The notes beneath the pieces were generated by a model. It saw only the letters and a list, made by a program, of their open reading frames with translations. It searched no databases and was not told the DNA's origin. This document shows, piece by piece, positions 1 to 10,583 of a stretch of DNA of 64,000 nt (the first letter of the stretch is position 1; every line of letters begins with the position of its first letter). The DNA comes from Pisaster brevispinus (Eukaryota > Echinodermata > Asteroidea > Forcipulatida > Asteriidae), in assembly GCA_023634235.1 (NCBI GenBank), contig JAMKCF010000002.1, positions 436,501-500,500 of the forward strand, given 5' to 3'. The translations under genes were made by a program, and so were the position numbers.

Positions 1-62
1 TGCGTCAAATTTTTGACTCGGGGTGGGTCTTTGTACACGCGAAATCCGACGCACCTAAGGAC

Positions 63-101
63 ATTGACGCACCTACCCCGGGGCTTATAGGGTGCGTCAT
101 A
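63..101. repeat. Hairpin with TGACGCACC arms, probable edge of a transposable element
   Basis: TGACGCACC at 65-73 is mirrored by GGTGCGTCA at 91-99, with a CCCCGGGG palindrome between. Another TGCGTCA opens the window at base 1. These look like the terminal part of an inverted-repeat element cut by the window edge. Confidence 0.4.
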
Positions 102-689
102 CAACTGATAAGTGTATAACACTAACAAGTGATAGATAAAACAGCGCTAGCCACAAACACACACACGCACACACCGGCAGGGTAGTGAGAGTGACTGGTT
201 AGTGATTGCGTTTTGTTTTATTTCGGATGTATCCATTCATTCTAAAAAGTGCTTCAAAATCTGACATTTGAAGGGTCAGGCGGAATGGTTTAAGCACTGG
301 GTCAGGGTGTAAAAGTCCCATTACGTCAGATTAATTATCTCATCAAATATCACTAAAATTTAGGCTGTTCACTTTTCTTCTCACAAAATTAACAAAAGAA
401 AATTCATTTGCTCACCATTTTTACGCCATAAAGCAGCGTAGATGAAGCGCAGTCGTCCAAGCTCGCCTCTAAACCTCAATGGAAATCTCTTTCCGTGTCC
501 CAACCATGCTTCCTCGACACTTGAACTCAAATACTTCTGAATCTCGCTTTTTATTTACCCATAGTGACAGAAACCGGATGATTTTGCTTTTTCCTTTCAT
601 TCACTTCAGTTTCACTGTCGACGGTCATTTTAAGGTCAACATTGTTGTTTTTCTTGGTTTTCCCTGGTCATAAACTAACAATAGATGGC
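102..689. other. Unassigned non-coding sequence
   Basis: AT-rich sequence with a CA-rich patch near 155-175. Short open frames here have no protein features. I see nothing else to assign. Confidence 0.4.
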
Positions 690-1325
690 GCTCTTTCACT
701 TCTCACTCCAAACATGATCGTTTGTTGAACTACCTCCATTCGCTTCTAGTTCTGTCACTCGCATCCTACTTCATGTTGTTGCGTTCGTTGTGTGGTGATT
801 TCCTTTTGTGTCTTCCTCTTCTTCTCCTGCAAGTCCTTGGTTATCCTGTTGGTCTCTTTGTCTGTCTGTGCCATGCTTTCTTGCTAAGCCCACAACTGGG
901 ATTGATCTCAACTCGCTGCAAATCACTCTTCTAAGCAAAGGATGTCACAATACAAATCACTGACACTGACAACTCTAGTACATCTTAATATAAATTTTAC
1001 TGCTTTGTGAAATCGGTCCCTTCATCTCCATTATTTGTATTATAATGACTACGTACCTAATGACCCATTTGGCATTCTCCTTTAGCTCTCTTTTTAGTTA
1101 TTAATTTTGTTTTCCATCTCTCCCCCTGTTGCCAGGCTCTGCCCATAAGGAAATACTGATCTAATCTGTCTTCTCAATGATATTGGTATTCCATTTGTCG
1201 GTCATCCAAAACATCTCCATCCTCCCTTAATCCCAAGAAGTACTTTCTCTTTCGTTGTGTCTTCCATTTTCAGTGTTTGGCCAAGATATGAAGTTGTCAA
1301 CTTCTCCATCAGTATACGTGCCCGC
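690..1325 (-). mobile_element. Decayed RTE-type LINE, 3' end of the reverse-transcriptase ORF
   Basis: On the minus strand, near 1305-1220, the sequence reads YLGQTLKMEDTTKEK followed by IKGGWR. This matches the conserved thumb/post-RT stretch of RTE-type and related LINE proteins (the YLGQ block and the GWRAFGK-like block). It continues with NGIPISLRRQI near 1190, corresponding to the 'P.SL...VF..CVLP' region, after which frameshifts and stops accumulate. Near 740-710, in another frame, it reads SRM and ASDRTRSEWR, the 'ASDR..W' block just before the LINE C-terminus. Block order and spacing (about 600 bases) fit one element, heavily degraded. This is a pseudogene, not an active element. Confidence 0.75.
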
Positions 1326-1602
1326 TCCTACAACCATCCATTTTTATTTGCGTATAAAAAGAAGATAAATATTACTTTCATCAAAAATCAATATGAAAGC
1401 TAAGATAATTGACGATGGCCCTTATGAATCCCTACATTACCCGAATCATACTTAAAACTGGACTACTGTAATCGCATTGTGTAGAAGGGTAGTGACTGAA
1501 TTGAGGCTGCAGACAAGTGGCTCGGTGATATACCGCCCTCAACCTTAGCCTGGCAATGTTGACTAGTGCAGAGTCAGCAACAAACAACACACACAGGGAT
1601 TA

Positions 1603-1824
1603 GGGCCCAATTTCATAGGACTTTTATTTGCTTATGCAGCAGTCGTGCTAAACAATAATTATCCCGATCTAGTTATTATTCTTTGTCCACCCCAATATTT
1701 TTTGTTCAGCATAAAATCATTAGGGCCTAACAGGCTACCAGTAGTCGTGGCATTTTAGCTGGTAACCCAACTCCAGTAAGCATTGTTTTGTGTCGTGCTT
1801 TATGCAACCCTATGAAACAGAGGG
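1603..1824. mobile_element. MITE, family with GGGCCCAATTTCATA ends
   Basis: The left end reads GGGCCCAATTTCATAGGA and the right end, on the other strand, CCCTCTGTTTCATAGGGT, giving imperfect terminal inverted repeats around 222 bp. Further copies lie at 50385-50564 and 57632-57761, and right-half copies at 16628-16747 and 63480-63575. All carry a central 'tggtaac'-type core. No protein is encoded. Confidence 0.6.
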
Positions 1825-1924
1825 TATCCCCCCCATTGTTCCCATGCTTTAACACGCTTATCAATATGCTTTACATTAGTGCTCTGGTCATTGGGCCAAT
1901 AACAATCCTGTAATCTTTCTCAGC

Positions 1925-2140
1925 TTCATGATGGGAAGTATACAGCCCCAGGCTGCTGTGGATCTTCGAGGGTTGTTTCAAACACAATGCCAACCTCTAC
2001 CCTTGCAGGTACCCATTTATACCACTGGGTGAAGAGAATTAGTAAAGTGTCTTGCTCAAAGAACACAAAGTGTCACTGACCTGAAATCGATGACTTAACC
2101 ACCAGAACTTGAGTCAGTTGGTACAAGGCCACGACACACC
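1925..2140 (-). mobile_element. Degenerate tRNA-related SINE
   Basis: The minus strand starts with a ggtgtgtcgtggcc-like head near 2140 and retains the 'gtgtcttgctcaa' body motif at about 2049-2061, shared with other SINEs in the window. The internal promoter boxes are too degraded to support transcription. Confidence 0.45.
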
Positions 2141-2146
2141 GAGGTA

Positions 2147-2292
2147 GATCGTGCCCGGCTACGGCTAAGGCTTCGGCTGGATCTTTGCAACATCATCATG
2201 CGTTGAAGTAGAGCACGTCCTTAGTTACACCCTTAGCAACAGTCGTAGCCAGAGCTCTGTAGCCGCCAATTCGTATACGGCCGTAGCACAAG
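2147..2292. repeat. Foldback repeat of the ggcttcggct family, copy 1
   Basis: Arms rich in cggctacggct and its complement (agccgtag/cgtagcc) face each other across about 145 bp. Related foldbacks with ggctttgg/ccaaagcc arms are at 9671-9828, 30911-31070 and 31998-32145. The size and lack of coding fit a MITE-like element. Confidence 0.45.
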
Positions 2293-2515
2293 ATGCTACT
2301 TTCCCAACCTGGTGCCTGGCAAAAACAACAACATCGTTCAAATAATGGTTTGTGTTTTAATTATTTGTTTGCAATTTGTTTGCAATTATTATGTTTAATT
2401 TGATTTGGCAAATCGGAGTTTAGTGTTTTTAGGAACAATTTTCTACTATTGGCAAAGTTTCACAACATAACATAGGCTTCCCCGAGCAATAAAAAACCCC
2501 CAAACAGTCCAGTTA

Positions 2516-2640
2516 AGATACGATAAGATAAGATAAGATTAGATAAGATAAACAACTTCATTATCCCACACCGTGGAATTTAAAACTGGCCTTGATTCAA
2601 ACAGTACAGACAAAAACACAAATTATTACAACAAACGAAC
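2516..2640 (-). mobile_element. Retroelement 3' tail ending in (TTATC)n
   Basis: Read on the minus strand, an aaggccagttttaaattcca stretch leads to a TTATC tandem tail (2517-2550 on the + strand as GATAA units). The same tail occurs on the + strand at 19343-19428. A shared 3' sequence with a short tandem tail is typical of LINEs and the SINEs that use them. Confidence 0.5.
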
Positions 2641-2824
2641 GACAGAATGATAAAAACCGATGAAAGAAAGAATGAAAAACCAACCATCTCAATTGATTTC
2701 ATTTTAAAACAAAAATGCTTCGCTGCAACATCATTCAACAATCAAAATGAATTATTCAATTTCAATAGTTTAGCATTTACTGGTCAAGTAATATCAGTAA
2801 AATTCATTAGATGACAACTTCAGA

Positions 2825-3112
2825 AAAATCCAACAGCAACAGGCCGGTCAACCATTCAATTTCCTCAGTATTGTAAGCAGGTAGAACTTCCAAAGAAGAA
2901 TTGTGCAAATGTAGTCTTGAATGTCTTCACAGAATGCAAATAAATGACTGAAAAGAACCAGAATGAGAAGAACGAAATCATGAAGTGGCACGAAAACAAA
3001 ATTGCAATAGTACCTAAAAAGGAAACCCTGTAGTTTAAATGAATTATAGAGAAATATTGTGTGATTTGAATACTAACGAAACTGAACTAATTTTTGCTGA
3101 AATTGACTGGAA
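2825..3112. repeat. Duplicated block 1, copy A
   Basis: About 290 bp that aligns, on the same strand and with indels, to 6054-6345 and 10287-10583. Shared landmarks in order are: aacaGC/aacaAGaGGctggtcaacc, 'gtagtcttgaatg', 'gaatgactgaaa', 'gcacgaaaacaaa', 'aaagaaacc' and 'ctgaaattgac'. The divergence pattern has indels out of step with three, so it does not look coding. Confidence 0.6.
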
Positions 3113-3409
3113 TATTAAGTAACATAAGCTATATACTCTTCAGTTCATTTTCCCCGTTTTAATAATAAATTATACCTTTATAAAAACAGAAACCGGTGCT
3201 ATTTGTCGATAACATACACATGCTTTATCAGTCCATTCCTTAATCTTATCTGCCCACGCAGCCAATTGTGATTCGTTTACAAGCAAAATAGTAATAGTAA
3301 TGCCCCAGTTTCCACGGTGACCGTATTACTTTCAAACCGTGCTGTTAGTATGTTTTTTATTACGGCCTTGGGAGGATCAGCGACAAGAAGGAGAAGAAGA
3401 AAAAGACAT

Positions 3410-3441
3410 GAAGAAGAAGAAGAAGAAGAAGAAGAAGAAGG
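3410..3441. repeat. (GAA)n microsatellite
   Basis: About ten GAA units, flanked by further purine-rich sequence from 3385 to 3460. Apparent open frames across it encode only Lys/Glu or Ser runs and are not real genes. Confidence 0.85.
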
Positions 3442-3909
3442 AGAGGGAGGGGGAAAAACCCACCTCAGCAAACAAAAAATATAACAAAACCAAGTTCTGC
3501 TCTACGATTTTCTTAAACCGCTGAGGAGAATATCAATAACGTAAAGTTGGTCTTCGGGGTAGCTTATTATTCCAAGTAGACCGGTAATTTAGCGGTAATT
3601 TGGCTCATATGGACGGGGGGCACACCGCTCGGCGTGCTCGTCGTACAAATGTCACAAATTTGATCGACGGGGGAAAAAGATGACTGCTGGAAATCTCCCG
3701 CTCATTTATTGATAAAACAACATTCCTAATCTTAGTTCGTAGATGGACTATACCACTCGTGATTATCAGCCGCCATTCGTCTTTCGCGCACGTGCAAACT
3801 CGTAAGAGTAACCCGGCTATGTTTGTTTGCAAACCTTGCTTTCAAAATGTAATTGACTTTCTTGTTAAACAATGGAAATATTGCTTCCAATTTCTGTAAA
3901 CTATCTGTC

Positions 3910-3968
3910 AAATATAAAGACAAGATATAAAAGGAAAGAACAAAAGTTTAACTTGTCAACAGTGTCTG
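3910..3968. repeat. Duplicated block 2, copy A
   Basis: Shares 'ataaagaca', an AAAGTTT-like stretch and 'aacagtgtctg' in order with 7047-7154 and 11752-11854. It follows block 1 copy A on the same strand, as in the other two copies. Confidence 0.4.
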
Positions 3969-4319
3969 GTTTAGAGATTTGAAACACCACAAGAGTGTGC
4001 GCTGTGTGTGTTTTTTTAAATGTGTTTAGGTGTCAGTTACAATTATAAGGCACACTGCTTTGTTCGGAAAAAATTACACATTTTGTTCAGTTTGTTTTTC
4101 AGCAATGCGTCTTCGCTATACTGAAAAATAACAGTAGAGCAGAGACAGACGCTGCAACACTGTTTCACTCATTCGAGGTTTTAAGAGCTATCACAATCTA
4201 AAAAAAGAGTGACATTTTCACACATGGTTGGCAACAAGAAATGAAAGCCTTGCTTACATATTGAAGCGGTATTTTTTTTTGTGTGGCAAGCTGAGAACGA
4301 ACTTGAAAAAGACTCGAGT

Positions 4320-4830
4320 TTTTGACCGCGTCGCCGGTTTAATTTTCTTCCATTTTCTTGTCATTCATTAATAATGCAAGACAATTATCTCAAGTTCGGC
4401 TGCCCGGACGGGCCTTTGGATGACTCGGCTACGACGATGATGGCCTGTCATAGAAACACACCAAAATACTCCCGAGTCAAAAAGGTTTAACTTGTCACAT
4501 CTCCGCTGGGTTTTAATTTGTGATCTACACAAAGAGGCGCCCTTAAGTAAATCCTCTAAGATGCAGGATGCGACCCCAGACCGCTCTTTACATCGCCTGC
4601 AGAAACGACCCGACCCCGCGTGGCACGTCAACCGTTTTGAAACGAACCGGTTGCTAGGGCGAGTGTCAAATTTGGCGGGAAGACTGTTAAAAAGTTGCTC
4701 GCAAAGAAGTGAGGCCAGGGAAATAGAGAGCGTCATTTGTTTACTGTGACATTTTGTATATCATGTTACAATATAAAAGTAAGTCTACACTGGGTGAGCG
4801 GTCGGGAACCAATGGGCGGGAAAATTTCTT
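4320..4830. promoter_or_regulatory. GC-rich region with E2F-like and CCAAT motifs
   Basis: A TTTGGCGGGAA at 4671-4681 is a full match to the E2F consensus. CCAAT at 4809-4813 directly abuts a second E2F-like GGGCGGGAAAA (4814-4824). The surrounding 500 bp is richer in C+G and CpG than its flanks. Frames are open on both strands (4492-4749 + and 4736-4368 -) but neither is recognisable. The motifs are seen; a cell-cycle-type promoter is inference. Confidence 0.3.
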
Positions 4831-5029
4831 ATCATTGAGCTGGTAAACACCGATTTAGTGTCCCCGGTCTTTGCATTAAAGTCATGCACTCGTTCTGGGT
4901 GAAGTATACGGCTGATGCATGCGTTGCATTTATCACTTCGCAGTCACGTCGTTGGAAGGCGTGTAAAAGTGAGCCAAAAGGCGGCCATTGCCAAAAGGTC
5001 ATAGCAGAAACTAGTTGTACTGCAGCGGT

Positions 5030-5425
5030 GACATTCCTGCTGCACTAGTCATTACTAAAGTCATCAACAACAGCAAGTCAACAACAGCCCTGATCTTTGC
5101 AGCCTGGAGCAACAGCAACCGCACAAATTATATGCAACAGCCGCAACGGTCACTGTGGAAGCAGAATCAACAGTCTAAAGTAGCAGCACCAGCAACAGAT
5201 CAACACAGCAGCACTACAGCACAGGTTAGCAGCTGCAGCTGCAGCATCCAGCACAGTTAGCAGTGAACAACGGAGGTAAACCAACAGCCTGCACTGTCAT
5301 CTGCAGCAGATATAACAATCATTTGCAGTAGCTGAAGAAGCAGTATAGCAACTAAGCATATCAACAACAGCAGCAACACCTGGAGCAGCAACAACATTAA
5401 CAGCAGCAGAGGGTGGTTACATCCA
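5030..5425. repeat. Cryptic CAG/CAA triplet-rich tract
   Basis: About 400 bp enriched for CAGCAA and AACAGC triplets without being a pure repeat. Frames on both strands are compositional artefacts (Ser/Thr/Gln or Leu-rich). It could be an old expanded triplet repeat. Confidence 0.6.
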
Positions 5426-5639
5426 GCAATAGTGAACAATGAATAGAATAGGTAGCACTATAGCAGAATTCAATCCAAATTAAATATGCATCGAGGATAA
5501 AGACTATTATTTGTGTTCTTTCCTATCAATGTGAATTACTACACTCATGTACTTTCCCGAGTCTTACCGCGGTACACTACCAGCAATATATTCAAGTTCT
5601 GTAATTAATGAACAGAACGTGGAATCATGTCATGGTAAG

Positions 5640-5895
5640 AATCATGTCATGGTAAGTCACGAAACGTTTGTCCTTGAGCGAGGCAATGATTGCTTCTCCC
5701 CACCCATGAGTACAAAAGGGTAGGCCTACCGGCAAGAGCTTGGGAGTAACCAACGATGGACTGGCAGCCTGTCCAGGGGGAATAGAAATATTATTCGCAA
5801 TCGTTTGACTTGACCAGTGGTATATATAAAAGCAGGTTTCGAGCTGGCCTATAGCTACTGGGAAAGCTCGGTTGAGCTGGTATGACATCAGCTCT
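5640..5895. repeat. Dispersed repeat, 'attgcttctcccca' family
   Basis: Contains 'gattgcttctccccaccc', 'gatggactggcagcctgtcc' and a 'tatatataaaagcaggt' segment. The start resembles 26080-26265. I recognise the phrases as common in sea-star non-coding DNA from memory, which would need a repeat-library search to confirm. Confidence 0.4.
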
Positions 5896-6053
5896 AAAGT
5901 GAACCCCTTCTGAAACTGACCCGTTCGAAATAACCAAGGAATGAGTCAAACTGACGCAAAATCTGAGTTTAAATCAAATGTTGTAACCACTTTCGTATTT
6001 TGGTCAAACAAAGATCGTTCAAATTCTCAAGATCTCAAATATTGTTCATCCGT

Positions 6054-6345
6054 AAAAGCCAACAACAAGAGGCTGGTCAACCATTTGTAATTATAAATGT
6101 TAATAGGTAATAAGAATGCAACCAAAGAACGGTGAAAACGTAGTCTTAAATGCCTATGAATGAAATAGAATGACTAAAAACGAATCTGAATGAGTAGAAC
6201 CAAATCATGTGCGCACGAAAACAAATTTGAATACAATAGCTAGAAAGAAACCATAGTTTTATTCAATTTTAGGGAAACCATTTGTAATTCGTTATAATGA
6301 AACTTCATTGATAGTCTCCTGAAATTGACAGGGAAAACCAATAGT
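6054..6345. repeat. Duplicated block 1, copy B
   Basis: Homologous to copies A (2825-3112) and C (10287-10583), same strand. It has 'aaaagccaacaacaagaggc', 'gtagtcttaaatg' and 'gcgcacgaaaacaaa' as landmarks. Copy C is the closer relative. Confidence 0.6.
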
Positions 6346-6644
6346 AAACAAATTTTCCCAAAGAAAGTATATCAAAAGAAATTAGATTTGAAATTACATA
6401 CGTCACTCTTGTACAAAAATAGCACAAGAATCTATGAAACCGGATAAATAAAGAGTTCCGTAAAATACCTAATTCCAAACATGGAGCTGTCGTCGGCCAT
6501 CCAGCCATCCGAAAACCAGAGCGGGGTGACTCATGTATATTATCTGCCATGCTGCAAACTTTGTGTCAATTTATCAAGAGACGATATGTTGCTTGACTGT
6601 TTCCCCCGGTCATCAAATCTGACGAGTTGTTTGACATTTTTGAA

Positions 6645-6768
6645 TCCGTCCGAAACGGAGTCTACTCTTTGTTCACATTGACCGGAATTACACAGTAAAG
6701 CTGAAGTTGCGTTGCCGTGGCAACGTCACGGTCTCGAAGATGTGGGTGTTTTGACTTAGACGTCACCT
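6645..6768. promoter_or_regulatory. X-box (RFX-type palindrome) with ETS- and CRE-like motifs
   Basis: GTTGCCGTGGCAAC at 6711-6724 is a perfect 14-base palindrome that fits the RFX X-box consensus GTTNCC..GGNAAC. An ETS-like ACCGGAA lies upstream near 6681-6687 and a GACGTCAC near 6759-6766. X-boxes are characteristic of ciliary gene promoters, but no gene was recognised beside it. Confidence 0.35.
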
Positions 6769-7046
6769 TAAGGGGGGGGGGGGGGGGCTCACTCCTCTAT
6801 TCTTTCCCCAGGCTTGTGTGGGATAGATTACGAGGATTGTGATGCGATGTGAAAGGTAATGTTCCACCAATCGAGGGCCGGCAACAAAAACTCTAATTTC
6901 GTGTCCTTGCTGATGGATCGAAAATGATGTATTATGTGTAGTGTGTTTGTTTGATTTCTTTCACCTGGTTCCGAACTGAGGTCAAAATGTCAATGCAGTC
7001 CCTGCGAATCTTTACAGAAACTCACATTCAGGTATGTAAAGGTAGG

Positions 7047-7154
7047 GTCATAGATAGGTTTTTGTCAACGTAAAAGCTGATTAATAGGCGACATTATAAA
7101 GACAGATACAATCAAAGCTTTCTGCGGAAGTTTCAGCTAGTTAACAGTGTCTGC
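7047..7154. repeat. Duplicated block 2, copy B
   Basis: Shares 'gtcatagat.ggtttttgtcaacgtaa.gctgatt' and 'acagtgtctgc' with 11752-11854 (copy C), and more weakly with 3910-3968. Confidence 0.6.
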
Positions 7155-7337
7155 AATAGGCCTATTGGGAAAACAGCCAATACAGTGTTTTGTTGACTAT
7201 TTTCTAGACAACAATGAGTGCTTTTAAGCATTAATACACCACAACTTCAATTTTACATTTTTCTCAGAGCTTTATTCTTAATTAATTAACGCATTAACGC
7301 ACGTATATGAAAGCCGGAAGGAAAGTGGTATTTTGAC

Positions 7338-7465
7338 AATGAGTACTTTGAAAAAAAGAAGAAGTATATTTTCAGTTGAGTATTGAGTACATGACTTCGA
7401 GTACAGGTTATTTTCAGCCGATTATATAGAGTATGAATTTTGAGAACGAGTATTTTGCTACAGTC
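7338..7465. repeat. Duplicated block 3, copy B (GAGTA-rich)
   Basis: Shares 'cagttgagtat.gagtac', 'gagtacaggttattttcag' and 'gagtattttgctac' with 13139-13262, in the same order and strand. GAGTA motifs continue to about 7550. It may be a dispersed repeat as well as part of the duplication. Confidence 0.55.
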
Positions 7466-7770
7466 GAGTAGAAGTCCGAGTTCGGGTACTATCAAAATGG
7501 TCATCGAGTAGTACTCGAGTATGTCTACCTAGTACGAGTACCACATCACTGCCATTACCCTAATTGCTGGTGAGCATTCCGTTTCTAGTCACTTCCCATG
7601 ATGTCCATAATCTAATACACATCAACTGCAGGTTAATCAGTCGAGATATTTGTTAATGGTCATCTTATATATCTTCTTTGTTCTCTCAATGGTAACCAAG
7701 CAGAAACTGGTAGTAGTCTAAACCATTGAAGCAAAATAAGAAGTCATTCTTTCTCCTTCTTCTTATACTA

Positions 7771-8092
7771 GTTCTGGGAATGAAACCAAAGATGCCTCAT
7801 AAGTGAACTTATTCACTATAGATTGCAAGCCTGAAGAAACCTGTAAACAAGGGTGCTTGCTATATGTGGACCAGACACACCGGGCTTAACCCCTACTCTT
7901 CAACAATGTTCCGGGCTCCTTTTTTGTTATTTTTTACGTGCACTACCAATCATATAGTACATTAGCAAGGCCCATCTGAAGGACAAAACAATGGTGGTAA
8001 AGTATCTTGCTCAAGGACACAAGAGTACCACGACCGGGACTCCAACCAGAGCTTGAGTCCAGCGCTCTTTACCACCCAGCCACGACACACCA
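7771..8092 (-). mobile_element. tRNA-Leu-derived SINE, near full length
   Basis: On the minus strand the head begins at about 8092 (gtgtgtcgtggctgg), with a damaged B box near 8035-8046. The body has 'tgtccttgagcaagatac' and the tail 'aaacaagggtgcttgc' leading to 'atgaggcatctttggtttcatt'. Same family as 14350-14700. Confidence 0.7.
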
Positions 8093-9285
8093 CAACTCAC
8101 CATTGCTTCTGGACACCGCAGGAACGATGGCGGTTAGTACAGGTCTGTCTGATCGTAGATCATTCTTGTTGATTAACTTTTATCATTGTAAAGAATTGAA
8201 GTGGCAAAGAGATGAAAAGAACCAACAGCAAAACTGACAGAGATGTCTTAAAATTGGCAGATCACACTTTCGTACCCAGCTCTTCTCTGATTGTGTACGA
8301 TAAGACAGAAGTTGTGTGTACCCCCATCCCCCCCATGACGTACGGTATTTGAGAGCGCCAAGACTGAGTTAATTTATGATTTCGCGCGGTAACTGAAGAC
8401 AAACTATAATGGTCAATACGCACACCCCGGTTTGAGAATGGTCTTTATTACAACGAGTTGCTTAGCAGTAAAAGTGTTGCTAAGGACAACACAGGCATTT
8501 TGTTGATTTATTTCTAATATTTCTGTTTTTTCTGCTTCTGCCATGGCATTTGATTCCGCCACAATTCCAACGTTTGTCACGCCGGGGAAGTTTGAAACGT
8601 TCAGTCGATTACGGAAAGTACAGTCTTAACGATTATCTCTTCACTTTGTGCGATCAAATCTCTTCGCATGTGTCATTTAAATGGGTTAGTTCTGTCAGAG
8701 ACAGATATCCAGAGCACTTATAGAATATGACCTCATAATAGTTCAATGTTTTTATGAGTAGAGTGGCGTGTAAAACGCAGCAAATTGGCGCCGTATTTCA
8801 CAGCACTGACCAAACCTTCTCCATCCAATCGTGGCGTAGCTAAGATCTCTTCTTACTGAAGCGTACAATACAGAACGAGGCTTTCTATTGGCTACCCAAC
8901 CCAGCGTTTCAAATTGTAAATACAAGCGACTTTCGATATATGGCTCTGATATGATCTGTTGATTTAAAGCCACCTACCGTTTAATTCCGACATCATACCC
9001 CGTATTGCAATCTAAAAATAAACAACGAGGCCTGTCCACATATGTTTGCTCCATATGTTTACACAGAGACCGAATGCCCTCGCTTAAATTAAATCAAATG
9101 GTTTCTTAATGAAATATGGGCACCACATCGCATGGCAAAGACAGACCGTATTTTCGGGGCATCATCCATATCACAGTTGTTTTAACTTCTGCTAACCAGA
9201 TTACACGGCCTAATTCACCGTCCCAACGTCTGTACCCCGACTCGAACGCACATTTCGGCACAGTGCACGGACAGATGTTTCCCGT
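8093..9285. other. Unassigned non-coding sequence
   Basis: No repeat copy or coding feature recognised. The minus frame at 8752-8973 has no family match and reads like chance. Confidence 0.35.
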
Positions 9286-9289
9286 GCCG

Positions 9290-9315
9290 TGACGTCACCC
9301 CATTTCGGCGGGAAA
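9290..9315. promoter_or_regulatory. CRE next to E2F-like site
   Basis: A perfect CRE palindrome TGACGTCA at 9290-9297 is followed by TTTCGGCGGGAAA at 9303-9315, E2F-like. The tight spacing is promoter-like. An ATG at 9374 opens a 63-codon frame with no recognisable domain. Confidence 0.3.
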
Positions 9316-9670
9316 CTGTTTTGGCACCGCGTGTTGTCGTCTGCTGGCAGTCGTTCGGACTGGGATTGGAAAAATGGATGTTGTTGTATGCCTACAGTGC
9401 GTCGAAATCTCAATATTGTTTGTGAGAGAACCTACTGCCGCAAAGGATCATGGTTCATACGAATGCAAAACTAATCTGCATTCTCTAAGTCACAAGTTAA
9501 TGAAATATAACTCTAGTTCAACCACGTCACTAACCGGCAATCAGTATTTGACAATTCAGTATTAAACACTCATAATCTGAAAGCCTACATTTATGACTCA
9601 TTTCACAATTTGACAAATAGCAGTAAAACATTTCCAAGAAAAATGCTCAACCCAAACTCAATATTTCAAT

Positions 9671-9828
9671 TAAGGCCGTTTTCGAAAGCGGGGGTTAGAC
9701 TTGGCTCTGGCTTGGGCACCGCTCGCCTGTTTAAAGTCCCGTAGGCCTATCGGAAATCTATGCGTTCAAAATTACTGAAAGAGCCCAAGTCAGAACCTAA
9801 GCCCAAGCTCTAGTTTCGCAAAGGGTCA
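9671..9828. repeat. Foldback repeat of the ggcttcggct family, copy 2
   Basis: Starts GGCCGTTTTCGAAA and ends, on the opposite strand, GACCCTTTGCGAAAC. Inner arms 'cttggctctggcttggg' and 'cccaagtcag..cctaagcccaag' are complementary. The ends resemble those of 31998-32145. Confidence 0.5.
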
Positions 9829-10286
9829 TACACTAAAAAACAGTCATGCTTAAGCCCTGGTGTTCTTTATCATATCGCTCTACATGCAATGACCAATATT
9901 AAAACATTAGTTTAATGCTAGAAACCCACAGCAAAGCATTTCCACTTGTACATAGACATATTGCTCGAAAACCTGATTGGAAATATCAACAAGCGGGATG
10001 TCTTTTAAAATGAACATTATTCCTCTCGAAAACTAGAAAATTGGATTTGATGATACTTCATTCTCCTTAAAAACCTTTAACTTGTTTAGCTTTGGCGGCT
10101 ATGAATACATCGTCAATAATAAAGCTTCCATAGCCAGACGCGGCCATCTAGCCTTAGCCACAGTCGAAACTACCCATCCAGATACTGCCTTCTATTTGAT
10201 AACCAATTTAAGCCAACATTCCATCAATTTAACACCTGGCTCATTTAATTTCTTTTTAAAATGAGTGCAACGAACATTTAATTTTG

Positions 10287-10583
10287 CAAAAGCCAATATC
10301 AAGAGGGTGGTCAACTCACTCCATTTCGTTCGTTGTTAGGCCTATTAGGTAGTAGAAATTCAACTGCAGACTTGTTAAAAATGCAGTCTTGAATGTTTAT
10401 AGATAAAATGGAATGACTGAAACGGGCCTGAATGAGTGGGAACGAAATTATGTGTGCACGAAAACAAAACTGAATGCTATTAGCTTTAAAGAAACCCTCG
10501 TCTAATGAATGCTAGCATTCGTAAATTTAAATAGATAAAACTGAATTCAATTGTGCTGAAATTTACCGGGGAAAACTTATAGT
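10287..10583. repeat. Duplicated block 1, copy C
   Basis: Third copy of block 1 on the same strand, with 'caaaagccaatatcaagagg', 'cagtcttgaatg', 'ggaatgactgaaac' and 'gtgcacgaaaacaaaactg'. It shares more with copy B than with copy A. Confidence 0.6.

Noticed and set aside
3277..3524. Poly-Lys/Glu and poly-Ser frames
   Set aside because: Products of the (GAA)n microsatellite on the two strands.
4368..4736. 122-codon minus frame (with an 85-codon + frame opposite)
   Set aside because: Both strands are open in a GC-rich patch; no recognised domain, splice site or signal peptide. Treated as a possible regulatory region.
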